15,342 nucleotides of DNA from Deltaproteobacteria bacterium (GCA_031278795.1 JAITJT010000187.1:1-15342); one strand, 5' to 3'; counted from the first letter of the stretch, positions 1 to 7,417 are shown. The notes: generated by a model from the sequence alone, not told the origin. A program made the numbers and translations.

Positions 1-262
1 TCTCCAGCTCCGGCTCCTCCTCGGGCTTCATCGCTTTCTCCAGCTCCGGCTCCGCCGCGTTATCCATCACCGTCTCCAGCTCAGTCTCCGCCGCGTTATC
101 CATCACCATCTCCAGCTCCGGCACCGCCGCGTTATCCATCACCGTCTCCAGCTCCGGCACCGCCGCGTTATCCATCACCGTCTCCAGCTCAGTCTCCGCC
201 GCGTGTTCCATTGCCGTTTCCAGCTCCGGGTCCGGCTCGGGCTCCATCGCTGTTTCCAACTC
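1..262 (-). repeat. 36-bp in-frame tandem repeat inside the left-edge gene
   Basis: Seven full units of 36 bp plus a partial one at the window edge. On the plus strand units begin TCTCCAGCTC (or TTTCCA) at 1, 37, 73, 109, 145, 181 and 217. Each encodes 12 residues of the ELETVMDNAAxP type. Units at 109-180 are nearly identical, which points to recent duplication, while units at both ends have diverged. The phase is kept at multiples of three, so selection acts on the protein. The array may continue beyond base 1. Confidence 0.93.
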
Positions 263-1240
263 CGGCTCCGACTCTGCCGCGCGCTCCATTGCCATCACGG
301 GCTCCAGGTTCGCTGCGAACATGTTCTCCAACTCGAAGGTCTTGGGGGTCATGAAATTGGTGGTAACCACCTTTGGCAGCCTCTCCTCCTTCTCCTTAGG
401 AGGCGGGGCTATCGAGGCCTCTCTCCTTTTGGAGCGGGAGAACAATCCCGCGATGCGGGAACCTATCCTCCTGAAGAATCCCGGCCGCTTCTCTTCCGGG
501 CTGGTTGCCGGGGCCGGTGGCTCCGCATCCTCTGCCCAGAATTCAGTCCAGGCGTCCTCCGGCGCTATGGGCTTAAACATCACCGTATCGGTGAGCTTTC
601 TGCCGTAAAAGGAAGGCAACTGGCTGAGCGCCTTGCTGCCGTTCTTTTCCATAACGTGAAGGTTCCCCAAGTGGTCGATAAACAACTTAGCGCTGTTCGT
701 CCTCAACTCCATCCCGGGCTCCTTACCGCAAGTGATCACGAAGCCGTTCAAGCCGGGGTGGAACAGGGGCATAGCCTGGGCCGCCCTGTTCTCCGGGTTG
801 AGCTCGAGCCTCATGGAAAAGCCCCCGGATCCGTCTTCCATCTCCCTAGAGAAGAAAAGGGACAAGGACATGCCGTCCTTGCTCCTCGTCTGATGCTCCT
901 TGAGAGTTCCCGAAGCCTCAACTTCTAGGGTGTCCCGCTTCTGATCCTTCCTGTAAATGCACTTCATGATGTCGTTCTCGAGCTTCAGTATGTCTTTGAC
1001 CTTGATGCTGTGCGGCGTCTCCGCCTGCTTGCTCTGGTCAAGGATTTCCTGCATGCGAGCCCTGTTTGCGTGCAAACCCAAACAGGCGACGATGTTATCC
1101 CAGAGGTACTGAACTTCCCCGTCCACTGTGACCATGGCTTCCGGGAAACCCGGGAGCTTTTCGTACTTAGCGAACAAGGACTGGTCAACCTCCAAGAGCT
1201 CCATTGCCTCTTGCAAAGAAACAAATCTATTACTTTTCAT
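1..1240 (-). CDS. Large protein with AlpA/MerR-like HTH and acidic 12-residue repeats (3' end outside window)
   Basis: The frame is open for 413 codons from ATG at 1240 to the window edge with no stop, so the C-terminus is missing. ACGGAG lies 4 nt before the ATG. Residues about 6-58 resemble a winged helix-turn-helix of the AlpA/excisionase type: 'SLQEAMELLEV', then 'LPGFPEAM', then a Trp followed by a helix. Residues about 80-235 form an unrecognised domain rich in beta-prone stretches. Residues 254-273 are a basic segment (FFRRIGSRIAGLFSRSKRR). From residue 327 the protein is a run of 12-residue units with consensus ELETVMDNAAxP. Function is unknown. A DNA-binding or adaptor protein with an acidic repetitive tail is one inference; a surface or effector-like protein is another. 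No signal peptide is visible. It is GC-rich like the housekeeping genes here, with a long AT-rich spacer upstream. Confidence 0.85.
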   Translation of the reverse strand, partial: MKSNRFVSLQEAMELLEVDQSLFAKYEKLPGFPEAMVTVDGEVQYLWDNIVACLGLHANRARMQEILDQSKQAETPHSIKVKDILKLENDIMKCIYRKDQKRDTLEVEASGTLKEHQTRSKDGMSLSLFFSREMEDGSGGFSMRLELNPENRAAQAMPLFHPGLNGFVITCGKEPGMELRTNSAKLFIDHLGNLHVMEKNGSKALSQLPSFYGRKLTDTVMFKPIAPEDAWTEFWAEDAEPPAPATSPEEKRPGFFRRIGSRIAGLFSRSKRREASIAPPPKEKEERLPKVVTTNFMTPKTFELENMFAANLEPVMAMERAAESEPELETAMEPEPDPELETAMEHAAETELETVMDNAAVPELETVMDNAAVPELEMVMDNAAETELETVMDNAAEPELEKAMKPEEEPELE

Positions 1241-1877
1241 AAAACTCCGTCAGAAAAGATGCTCTACCAATGGTAGAGAGAAAAATGAAATTAATCTGAG
1301 AGGGAATCGTTAGATCCCTCGTACCCAATAAAAGACTGGAAGCGGTCTTCCAGACAACCTCCAGAAAAGACAAGTTAAAACAAATGATATTTAAGTCCTC
1401 CTTCCATAATAAATATTCCTGATTCTCCTTTCTGATAACTCTGATTGTTTCTCCGTCACGGCAAAATGCGTAAAGGAGATGTGTTGTGAAAAAACGCGCG
1501 TAATATTTCAACGCGGGACAACTGATTCTGACTTTTTGGGGGGGTGCTCTGGAGTTCAATAACACAATTCTCGCTTTGAATCTTGTTAATGGGGCGTTTC
1601 CCTGAAACTGAGGCCAAGAAAGCCAGTAAATTTCAAGGAACGCTAAAATGAGAAAAAATATTATGAAAATGTTCCACATAAATTTTGTCGAGTGTCCTTT
1701 AAATGACTAATGGGATGAAATACCGAACTGATTCGGCTTGATGACGGACTTCTTCAAATCCGTGAAAAGTTGGTGCTGCCTTTTTTGTTAATTTTTTTGG
1801 TAGGGAGTACCTTTTATTTCTACATGACGTTGTGTTGGAGTAGGGGATGGTAAAAGAGAGTTGTATTCGAAGCAGTG
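1241..1877. other. AT-rich spacer, no supported gene
   Basis: No reading frame here has both a plausible ribosome-binding site and protein-like composition. A 149-codon minus frame (1230-1679) begins with a hydrophobic stretch, but its nearest AAAGGA lies about 17 nt upstream and its end overlaps the start of the left-edge gene, so it is not called. Any promoter for the left-edge gene must lie here on the minus strand; no good match was found. Confidence 0.5.
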
Positions 1878-1906
1878 TTGACATCTTTTGAAAATTGTGT
1901 TATATA
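1878..1906 (+). promoter_or_regulatory. Consensus-like sigma70 promoter
   Basis: TTGACA at 1878-1883, exactly 17 bp spacer, TATATA at 1901-1906, in an AT-rich tract. Predicted start is near 1913. No protein-coding gene follows on the plus strand. The first notable element downstream is a perfect 9-bp hairpin at 2001-2026, so the product may be a noncoding RNA. Bases are read directly; activity is inference. Confidence 0.55.
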
Positions 1907-1912
1907 TATAAA

Positions 1913-2080
1913 ATAGGAATATAGTTCTTGCTATCAATAAGTTTTAGAGAGAAATTTTGAAAAAGGTAACAAGAATCGTTACACCATTAAGTCTTAACCG
2001 AGATTCATGTTTGTCGTCATGAATCTTCAAGGCTCATGGTGTTTTCTGGCACGTTGATGCCTATGATATATGAGATATTT
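1913..2080 (+). ncRNA. Candidate noncoding RNA with long hairpin
   Basis: Starts about 7 nt after a consensus promoter. Contains AGATTCATG (2001-2009) and CATGAATCT (2018-2026), a perfect 9-bp stem with an 8-nt loop, enclosed by ACACCA (1981-1986) pairing with TGGTGT (2037-2042). A run of six T lies at about 2075-2080 and could mark the 3' end, but the stem just before it is weak. No match to a known RNA family was recognised. A 43-codon frame runs through the same DNA on the opposite strand. Confidence 0.3.
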
Positions 2081-2148
2081 TTTAAAATTGTTTGCCCCAG
2101 GTGTGCAAGTGCTTTCCCTAAGATATTGGATACCTTAATAATAAGCAT
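2017..2148 (-). CDS. Possible 43-residue amphipathic peptide (doubtful)
   Basis: ATG at 2148, stop at 2017, 43 codons. The peptide starts MLIIKVSNILGKALAHLGQT and continues with a second amphipathic segment ending near INVPEN. A helix through residues 8-30 would place hydrophobic residues on one face, as in small membrane-active or type I toxin peptides. Against it: no clear Shine-Dalgarno (only TAGAG, 7 nt upstream). Its first five codons (ATGCTTATTATTAAG) are identical to the start of the tiny ORF in the first long repeat, so the resemblance may come from the repeat alone. It overlaps the candidate ncRNA on the other strand. Confidence 0.2.
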   Translation of the reverse strand: MLIIKVSNILGKALAHLGQTILKNISYIIGINVPENTMSLEDS

Positions 2149-2355
2149 TAAATAACTCTAGTCAAAGACTTTCCAAAAGGAAAGAAGTCAGATTATAAAA
2201 ATTCTTAAAGTCCGACTCTTATATCCTCATCTTGAGTTCTTAGCTTGGGCAGAGACTAAATCAGTCTCAGGGCTTCCGGTTCTTTTAGGTTTTTGCAACT
2301 TGATTATGAGGGGCGTGCAATAATTGTTAAACTTTCTCCCCCAGACGAATACACG

Positions 2356-2394
2356 TTAGCACTGCATATATTCGCTTATCTTAATAATAAGCAT
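2356..2394 (-). CDS. Tiny ORF with strong Shine-Dalgarno in first long repeat (12 codons)
   Basis: ATG at 2394 follows GGAGGAG with a 5-nt gap, an excellent ribosome-binding site. The frame encodes MLIIKISEYMQC and stops at 2356. The third repeat copy has an equivalent 12-codon frame. The middle copy keeps the binding site and ATG, but a 1-nt length difference ends it after four codons. The same bases also read TTGACA-N17-TATTAT on this strand, so the conserved block could be a promoter instead. Which of these is used cannot be settled here. Confidence 0.25.
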   Translation of the reverse strand: MLIIKISEYMQC

Positions 2395-2886
2395 GGAAAC
2401 TCCTCCTGTCAAGGGCCAAAACCCAAAAAAAGTACATAAATAAAAAAAAATTTTTAAAACCGTCCAAATTTGTGACAGTCTCTTGGAAACAGTGGTTTTT
2501 AGCCGATTGGTTCCTGAGGGTCCAGACGCATCCATGACTTCCGTAAAGCCCATCGCGAAACTTTTTCGCAAATATAACGTGCGAAAGCTTGGATTTTCAG
2601 AAATCCTAGCATTTCCACTATGGCGGAAGCGCATAATAATTTGAAACGCTTTTTTTCACTACAGTATATGTTTCCTTGCGCATAAAAAACAAAAGTGGTG
2701 GAACCATCATGATTCCCGGTTTAAATTGTAATGAAGTGTATATATATTCCACTCAAACGCCTGTATATTTCTAAAGATCCCTAATAATAAGGATTAATTG
2801 ACTTTTTCTAAGGGCTTCCAAAAGAAAAGGTCTCAGATCACAAAAATTCTTAAAGTCCGGCTCTTATATCCTCATCTTGAGTCCCA

Positions 2887-2964
2887 AGCTTGAGCCCTTA
2901 GCTTGAGCCCTTGGCTTGAGCCCTAAGCTTGAGTCCTTGGCTTGAGTCCTTGGCTTGGGTAGAG
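2887..2964 (+). repeat. 13-bp minisatellite, six units (second long-repeat copy)
   Basis: Units of 13 bp with consensus AGCTTGAGCCCTT (variants begin GG, or carry GTCC), six in a row, the last diverging to GGCTTGGGTAGAG. The unit number differs between long-repeat copies: two at 2229-2254, six here, five at 3324-3388. There are no unique spacers, so this is not a CRISPR. Length change by replication slippage is the simplest explanation. Confidence 0.92.
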
Positions 2965-3323
2965 ACTCCATTGGTCTCAGGGCTTGAGGCTCCTTTTCTC
3001 TTAACGGCTTCATTATGAAGGTATGTATTAAATGTTCCCCGATCTCAGCGCCAGACTACTATGCGTTAGCGCCGCATATTCTCGCTTATTTTATAAAGTA
3101 AGCATCAAAGCACCTCCTGTCAAGGGCAAAACCCCAAAAAAAGTACGAAAATAAAAAAAAATTTTTAAAACCGCGCGTTTAAAAAAAAGTAGCGGAACCA
3201 TCAGGATTATCGGTTTGCATTGTAATGAAGTATATATATATTCCACTCAAACGCCAATATATTTTTAAAGAGCCCTAATCATAAGGATTAATTGACTTTA
3301 TTTAAGGGCTTCCATGAGTTCCA

Positions 3324-3388
3324 AGCTTGAGCCCTTAGCTTGAGCCCTTAGCTTGAGTCCTTAGCTTGAGTCCTAAGCTTGGGTATAG
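3324..3388 (+). repeat. 13-bp minisatellite, five units (third long-repeat copy)
   Basis: Five units of AGCTTGAGCCCTT type, the last one AGCTTGGGTATAG. It is followed by AGCCTCA-GGGCT-TGAGGCT, a perfect 7-bp hairpin at about 3397-3415. It sits at the same place in its long repeat as the arrays at 2229-2254 and 2887-2964. Confidence 0.92.
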
Positions 3389-3488
3389 ACTCCAAAAGCC
3401 TCAGGGCTTGAGGCTCCTTTTCTCTTAACGGCATCATTATGAGGGTGTGTATTAGATTTACCCCTTTCATCCAGCCAGACAATACGCG

Positions 3489-3527
3489 TTAACACCGCAT
3501 ATTATAGTTTTTCTTAACAATAATCAT
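3489..3527 (-). CDS. Tiny ORF with strong Shine-Dalgarno in third long repeat (12 codons)
   Basis: ATG at 3527 is preceded by AGGAGGAG and encodes MIIVKKNYNMRC with a stop at 3489. Compared with the first-copy frame, length, Met-1, Ile-3, Lys-5, Met-10, Cys-12 and the TAA stop are kept while other codons differ. The promoter-like reading of these bases is weaker here (TTGAGA-N17-TATTGT). Confidence 0.25.
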   Translation of the reverse strand: MIIVKKNYNMRC

Positions 3528-3912
3528 CAAAGCTCCTCCTCTCAAGAGTTTATCCCCAAAAATAAGGGCGCGAATACAAAAATCTTAAAACCCACCACGG
3601 AAGTGACAGACTCTTGGAAACGGAGGCATTTCTCCATTAGACTTCTTAAGTCTTAGGCGAATCCATGCCTTTTGCAAAACGCTCCGCGAGCCCTTTCGCA
3701 TATTTAATGGTATGGTGCTTGGGTTATGAAAAAATCGAGATTTTCCACTATAGTAGAACGCGCATAAAGTTATGGCGCGCCTTTTTATACGATGGTATAA
3801 AGAACTCTCGCATAAAAAAACAAAAGTAGTGGAAAAATCAGGATTCTGGTTTAAATTGTAATGAGGTGTATATATATTCCGCTCAAACGCTGATAGGCTT
3901 TTAAAGGCCATA

Positions 3913-4754
3913 AGCTATAGGCACTTCAAAGATTTTTCCGCGCAAAGACAAAATATATACTGTCTCCACGGGTAAATTTTGAGACCCTGGGCAAAAAATA
4001 AAGAGATCTACCCCAAAAGAACATTGGATGAAGAGCGGAAGGACCTTTCGACGCTCTGCAACTCGCATTTATCCAGGGTTATTATTCCGTTAATGCTATG
4101 CCAGATTTCTGGAACCTCTCCTATGAATTGCGACTTTTTAAGGAACTCTTAAATTAGTTTTTTTCCAAAAAGCTCGCCTACAAGGATAGTTTTTCCAAAA
4201 ACATGAAAAACAACACTTCCTAAACTTTATCCTGGCTAAAAAATCATTTCCCCCTTAATCATTTTAACTAAACTGAACATCCCCCTGTTTTTTCTTTCCA
4301 GCTTCTGAAAAATAGTGAGCCCCACCAATAAGCCGCTTAGGGTTACCCCTCCCTTGTGTGTAATCTTAGGGTGGTTTTTCAAAGTAAGCGCCGCAAAGCC
4401 TATCTAGCTTTAAACTAACGGAGCAGAGTGCGCTTGGAGCCAAAGTACATAAGAACATAAAAGCGAAAAAACTCCAAGATGCCTATTGTTTCTGCTTCGC
4501 GATCCTGAAAGGATCCTTGGTTTCGGCTTTTGCCATATCAATCATTTTCCCTTTTGAGAAAAACGACTTCATGGCTTATAGATAAAGTAATCATGCAGGC
4601 TCTGGTGTCAAGTGCTTTTCAGGTTCAAATCGACTCCAAATAGTTAAAATTATCAATATACAGATATATTCGAGAGCGGCATACATTCCATAGTATAAAA
4701 ATATTTTTTTAAATTTTTTTTTAGTTATTTTTTTTTTACCAAGGCTTATGGCGC
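3913..4754. other. Spacer with possible decayed coding remnants on the minus strand
   Basis: No intact gene. Three stop-free minus-strand stretches have protein-like composition: 4483-4572 (ATG start, 29 residues, MKSFFSKGKMIDMAKAETKD then nine more), 4236-4400 (54 residues with no start, including GGVTLSGLLVGLTIFQKLER) and 4008-4148 (46 residues with no start, including VPEIWHSINGIITLDKCE). They lie in different frames separated by stops and could be remnants of one decayed gene, but no family was recognised. A 63-codon minus frame at 4591-4782 begins inside the katA terminator and is discounted. Confidence 0.35.
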
Positions 4755-4791
4755 AAAAAAAACCGGAGTGACTAATTGCCACTCCGGTTTT
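4755..4791 (-). terminator. Intrinsic terminator of katA
   Basis: A perfect 12-bp stem (4759-4770 with 4780-4791; core ACCGGAGTG), a 9-nt loop and, in the minus-strand sense, a run of eight T. It begins 26 bp after the katA stop codon. Confidence 0.95.
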
Positions 4792-4816
4792 GCTTGGGAG
4801 AGAGGTTGACTGAAGG

Positions 4817-6328
4817 CTATTTGGCGGTTTGGGTCACCAGCTCGTCATATGGGAGGGAGGCAAGTTTCTCTATCTTGCCGATATCGGTTTTGGTGGCCTT
4901 GGCCAGGATTTTGGCGGATTCTGGCTCCATCTTCCAGAACATGACGATGGAGCGGGCGCGGATGCGCTCCTCAACTCCGTTCATGGAATCTGCCACGTTA
5001 TCCAGGAAGCGATCCTTCTCCTCCTGGTTCATGACCCGGCTGTAAAGGGCCCGGGGCTGCTCATAGTCCTGGGGGCCCACTTCCACGTCGTAGCGGCCGG
5101 CTGCGCCGGAGAGGGGAACTTCTGGGTAATTGAGGGGCTTGGGCCCTGGGCCGCCCAGGCTGTTGGGCCAATAGTTGGGCATGGGCCCGCTGGGAGAGTT
5201 GTCAACCAGGTAGCTGTCTCTCTCATTGGTGTGGGCCATCACTCCCCGGGGCTGGTTCACCGGAATCTGGTGGTAGTTGGCGCCCAGGCGGTGGAGGTGG
5301 GTGTCGTGATAGGAGAAGAGCCTGCCCTGGAGGAGCTTGTCAGGTGAGGGGCCTATGCCCGGGACGAAGTTGGAGGGGTTGAAGGCAGCCTGTTCCACAT
5401 CCTGGAAGTAGTTGGCCGGGGCCTTGTCCAGGGTTATCTGCCCAATGTCCATAACCGGGGCGTCGGCGTGATACCAGACCTTGGTCACGTCAAAGGGGTC
5501 GTAGGGGAGCTTGGCCACCTGCTCCGGGGTGAGTATCTGTACCTGCACCGTCCAGGAGGGGTACGCCCTGTCGGCCAGGTGGTCATAGAGGTCACGGACG
5601 GCGTGGTCCGGATCGATCTTGAACATCTCCATGGCTTCCTGGCGGGTAAAGTTCTTGATGCCCTGATTGGTGCGGATGTGGTACTTCACCCAGAAGTACT
5701 CGTTTTTGGAGTTATACCACATATAGGTGTGGCTCCCGAAACCGTGCATGGACCTGAAGTTGGCGGGCACGCCGCGATCGCTCATGAGGATGGCCACCTG
5801 GTGCAGCGACTCCGGGGTCAGTGACCAGAAGTCCCACTTGTAGTTCTGATCGTGGAGGTTGTTGTCCGGGCGCCTCTTCTGGCTGTGAATGAAATCCGGG
5901 AACTTCATGGGGTCGCGGATGAAAAAGATGGGCGTGTTGTTGCCAACCAGGTCGTAGTTGCCCTCGGCGGTGTAGAACTTGGTGGCGAAACCCCTGGGGT
6001 CGCGGTCGGCGTCAGCGTAGCCCCTTTCGCCGGCCACGGTGGAGAAGCGCATGAAGACCTCGGTCTCTTTGCCCACGCCATTGAGGAAGTCGGCGCAGGT
6101 CCACTTGCTAACGTCCGCCGTGAGCTTGAAGGTACCGAAAGCGCCCGCGCCTTTGGCGTGAACCACCCTCTCGGGAATCCTCTCCCTGCCGAAGTGGGCC
6201 AGTTTTTCCAGGAGGACCACGTCTTGCATCAGTATGGGTCCGCCTTTGCCAGCTGTCTGAGAGATGTTGTCGTTGATGATGGGAGCGCCAAAAGCCGTTG
6301 TGAGAAATTCTTTTGGATTGTCAGCCAT
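4817..6328 (-). CDS. katA: Heme catalase (small-subunit, monofunctional)
   Basis: A 503-residue monofunctional heme catalase that dismutates hydrogen peroxide to water and oxygen in the cytoplasm. The length fits small-subunit (clade 3 type) catalases, without the extra C-terminal domain of the large ones. Catalytic residues are present: His57 (RVVHAKGAGAFGTF), Asn130 (DLVGNNTPIFFIRD) and the proximal heme ligand Tyr340 in RLFSYHDTHLHRLGAN. ATG at 6328 has AGGAG 8 nt upstream. It is a single-gene transcript: an AT-rich 634-bp spacer precedes it and a strong terminator follows. PerR- or OxyR-type control would be usual for the family, but no operator could be assigned. An intact catalase suggests exposure to oxygen or host oxidants if the organism is an anaerobe; that part is inference. 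Confidence 0.98.
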   Translation of the reverse strand: MADNPKEFLTTAFGAPIINDNISQTAGKGGPILMQDVVLLEKLAHFGRERIPERVVHAKGAGAFGTFKLTADVSKWTCADFLNGVGKETEVFMRFSTVAGERGYADADRDPRGFATKFYTAEGNYDLVGNNTPIFFIRDPMKFPDFIHSQKRRPDNNLHDQNYKWDFWSLTPESLHQVAILMSDRGVPANFRSMHGFGSHTYMWYNSKNEYFWVKYHIRTNQGIKNFTRQEAMEMFKIDPDHAVRDLYDHLADRAYPSWTVQVQILTPEQVAKLPYDPFDVTKVWYHADAPVMDIGQITLDKAPANYFQDVEQAAFNPSNFVPGIGPSPDKLLQGRLFSYHDTHLHRLGANYHQIPVNQPRGVMAHTNERDSYLVDNSPSGPMPNYWPNSLGGPGPKPLNYPEVPLSGAAGRYDVEVGPQDYEQPRALYSRVMNQEEKDRFLDNVADSMNGVEERIRARSIVMFWKMEPESAKILAKATKTDIGKIEKLASLPYDELVTQTAK

Positions 6329-6962
6329 AAATTTTACTCCTGGAAAATTTTTTGGTTTCTTGCATTAAAGGGTGGAAGCTTTCTTTCATGGAAGTGAAAG
6401 AGCTCATTCTTTATATGGTGAATAAAATGTGGAAATTCTCTTTTATCAAAAGAGTGAAGAAGGGGGATTTCAGTCCAATTCCCACAATCTTCATAATGTA
6501 AAAATATTTTATAACATTCTTTCATTTGAGCAAAATAAAATCTGTTTTTTTTTCACGCTTTTAGCGAAAAAAATTTAAAGTCTTCTGGAAAATCAGATTG
6601 CTATACCATATATACTTATAATTAAATTTATATATCATTATATGTAAAAAATCATGAGCTTTTCCTATGAAAAATTCATGCATCCTTGGCTAAAGAGGAT
6701 GTGGGGGAAATAGTGTAAGAGGATAATTATACGCGCAGAAGTTACTATAGAGCGCTGGAAAAGTCAAATATACTATAGACGAAAAGAGGGGATGGGGTTT
6801 TTTAGGGAGAGTATATATAGGGGTTAAAGAGAGCGGGAAAGTTTAAAAGAAAAAATTTTCATTTTTTAACTTGGGGATATTCCAGGGGTCACTTGTCGTA
6901 AATTTATAGAGAAATTATGTTTTTTTTTGTGTTTGTGTGTTGTTTTTTTTGTGTGTGACAAG
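6329..6962. other. AT-rich spacer upstream of katA
   Basis: The katA promoter region should lie here on the minus strand. Visible elements: TACTATAG repeated directly at 6743-6750 and 6771-6778, and a near-symmetric hairpin flanked by T and A runs at about 6545-6574 (CGCT/AGCG core) that could terminate transcription in either direction. A 63-codon minus frame (6334-6525) ends at the katA ribosome-binding site but has no site of its own. No promoter was assigned with confidence. Confidence 0.4.
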
Positions 6963-7000
6963 AAAGCCTCGCCTGGCCCTTTTTGGCCCTGCGAGGCTTT
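6963..7000 (-). terminator. Terminator of the trmFO-lipoprotein-TIGR04076 unit
   Basis: AAAGCCTCGC (6963-6972) pairs perfectly with GCGAGGCTTT (6991-7000), a 10-bp stem with an inner GGGCC/GGCC-type pairing. It lies 29 bp after the stop at 7030. In the minus-strand sense the following tract is only moderately T-rich (CTTTCTTGT), so it may be a less efficient terminator than that of katA. Confidence 0.75.
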
Positions 7001-7029
7001 GGAAAAGTGTACTCTTGAGAGTTTACATC

Positions 7030-7335
7030 TTAGGTCCTCTCGATTTTGAAGATGACGGGCCTCAGTCCATCGTTGCAGCAGCATATGGCCACATCGGGCC
7101 TTTCAATCCAATCGCCATAGAAGAAGGGCCCTTCTCCGTGCGCCAAGGCGAAAACGTATTGGTATATGGCTTTCCAGGCCTCGTCGCAGAATCCTTCAGG
7201 CTTGGCCCAGTCCCCATGGTAGACCTGCCCGACCTCGTGGATGGGGCATTTCCCGAGGCCTTTGACCCCGTATTCCCCGGCCAGCTCCTCATCGAAGTGA
7301 CACTTGAGAACGCTAATTTTGCATTTTTTCATCAT
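7030..7335 (-). CDS. TIGR04076 family protein
   Basis: A 101-residue protein matching the TIGR04076 family from memory of its signature: an N-terminal KxxxSVLKxxFxxELAxEY segment, a Cys-Pro (residues 30-31), PEGFC (46-50) followed by AW..IY.YV.AL, and the C-terminal CCxDGLRPVIFKIER. The biochemical role of the family is not established. Conserved Cys30, Cys50 and the CCC at 85-87 could bind metal or be redox active, which is inference. Two adjacent ATGs (7335 and 7332) are possible starts; GAGG lies about 15 nt and AGAAG about 6 nt upstream, so the exact start is uncertain. It lies 82 bp after the lipoprotein gene and just before a terminator, probably as the last gene of the trmFO unit. Confidence 0.9.
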   Translation of the reverse strand: MMKKCKISVLKCHFDEELAGEYGVKGLGKCPIHEVGQVYHGDWAKPEGFCDEAWKAIYQYVFALAHGEGPFFYGDWIERPDVAICCCNDGLRPVIFKIERT

Positions 7336-7417
7336 GATATCTTCTAGCCTCCCTCAAAGAAAAATATCACAAAGATATTTGACTTGGAAGTGGTTAGAGC
7401 CTTAGAGCCTTAGCCTG

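Larger units (their letters stand above)
2132..3912. repeat. Three tandem copies of a 0.5-0.65 kb intergenic repeat
   Basis: Copies begin near CCTAATAATAAGG-like anchors at about 2132, 2779 and 3273 and end near 3912. Shared blocks, in order: an anchor; a 13-bp minisatellite; a GAGAC...GTCTC-type hairpin then CAGGGCTT; a segment reading CGTTA-GC-GCATAT; CTCCTCCTGTCAAGGG; a poly-A/poly-T tract with TTTTTAAAACC; and a closing block with TTTAAATTGTAATGA and TATATATATTCC. The middle copy lacks about 235 bp found in the outer copies; the third lacks about 55 bp near its start. Copies are diverged but alignable by eye. No transposase or terminal inverted repeats were seen. The repeat falls in no recognised class. 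Confidence 0.85.

Noticed and set aside
203..928. Plus-strand frame of 241 codons
   Set aside because: It is the antisense shadow of the minus-strand left-edge gene; Arg/Leu/His-rich low-complexity composition and no ribosome-binding site.
1230..1679. 149-codon minus frame with hydrophobic N-terminus
   Set aside because: AAAGGA is about 17 nt from the ATG, composition looks random after the first 25 residues, and it overlaps the start of the left-edge gene.
1699..1884. 61-codon minus frame
   Set aside because: No Shine-Dalgarno, no recognisable family, and it overlaps the promoter-like sequence at 1878.
2887..3388. CRISPR array
   Set aside because: Repeats are 13 bp and directly adjacent, without unique spacers, and no cas genes are present.
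3585..3911. 108-codon minus frame in the third long repeat
   Set aside because: The equivalent segment of the first copy is read in a different frame, so the frame is not conserved between copies.
4618..4640. T-loop-like GGTTCAAATC suggesting a tRNA
   Set aside because: No acceptor stem, anticodon arm or D-arm could be paired around it.
4591..4782. 63-codon minus frame with a hydrophobic segment
   Set aside because: It would start inside the katA terminator stem and has no ribosome-binding site.
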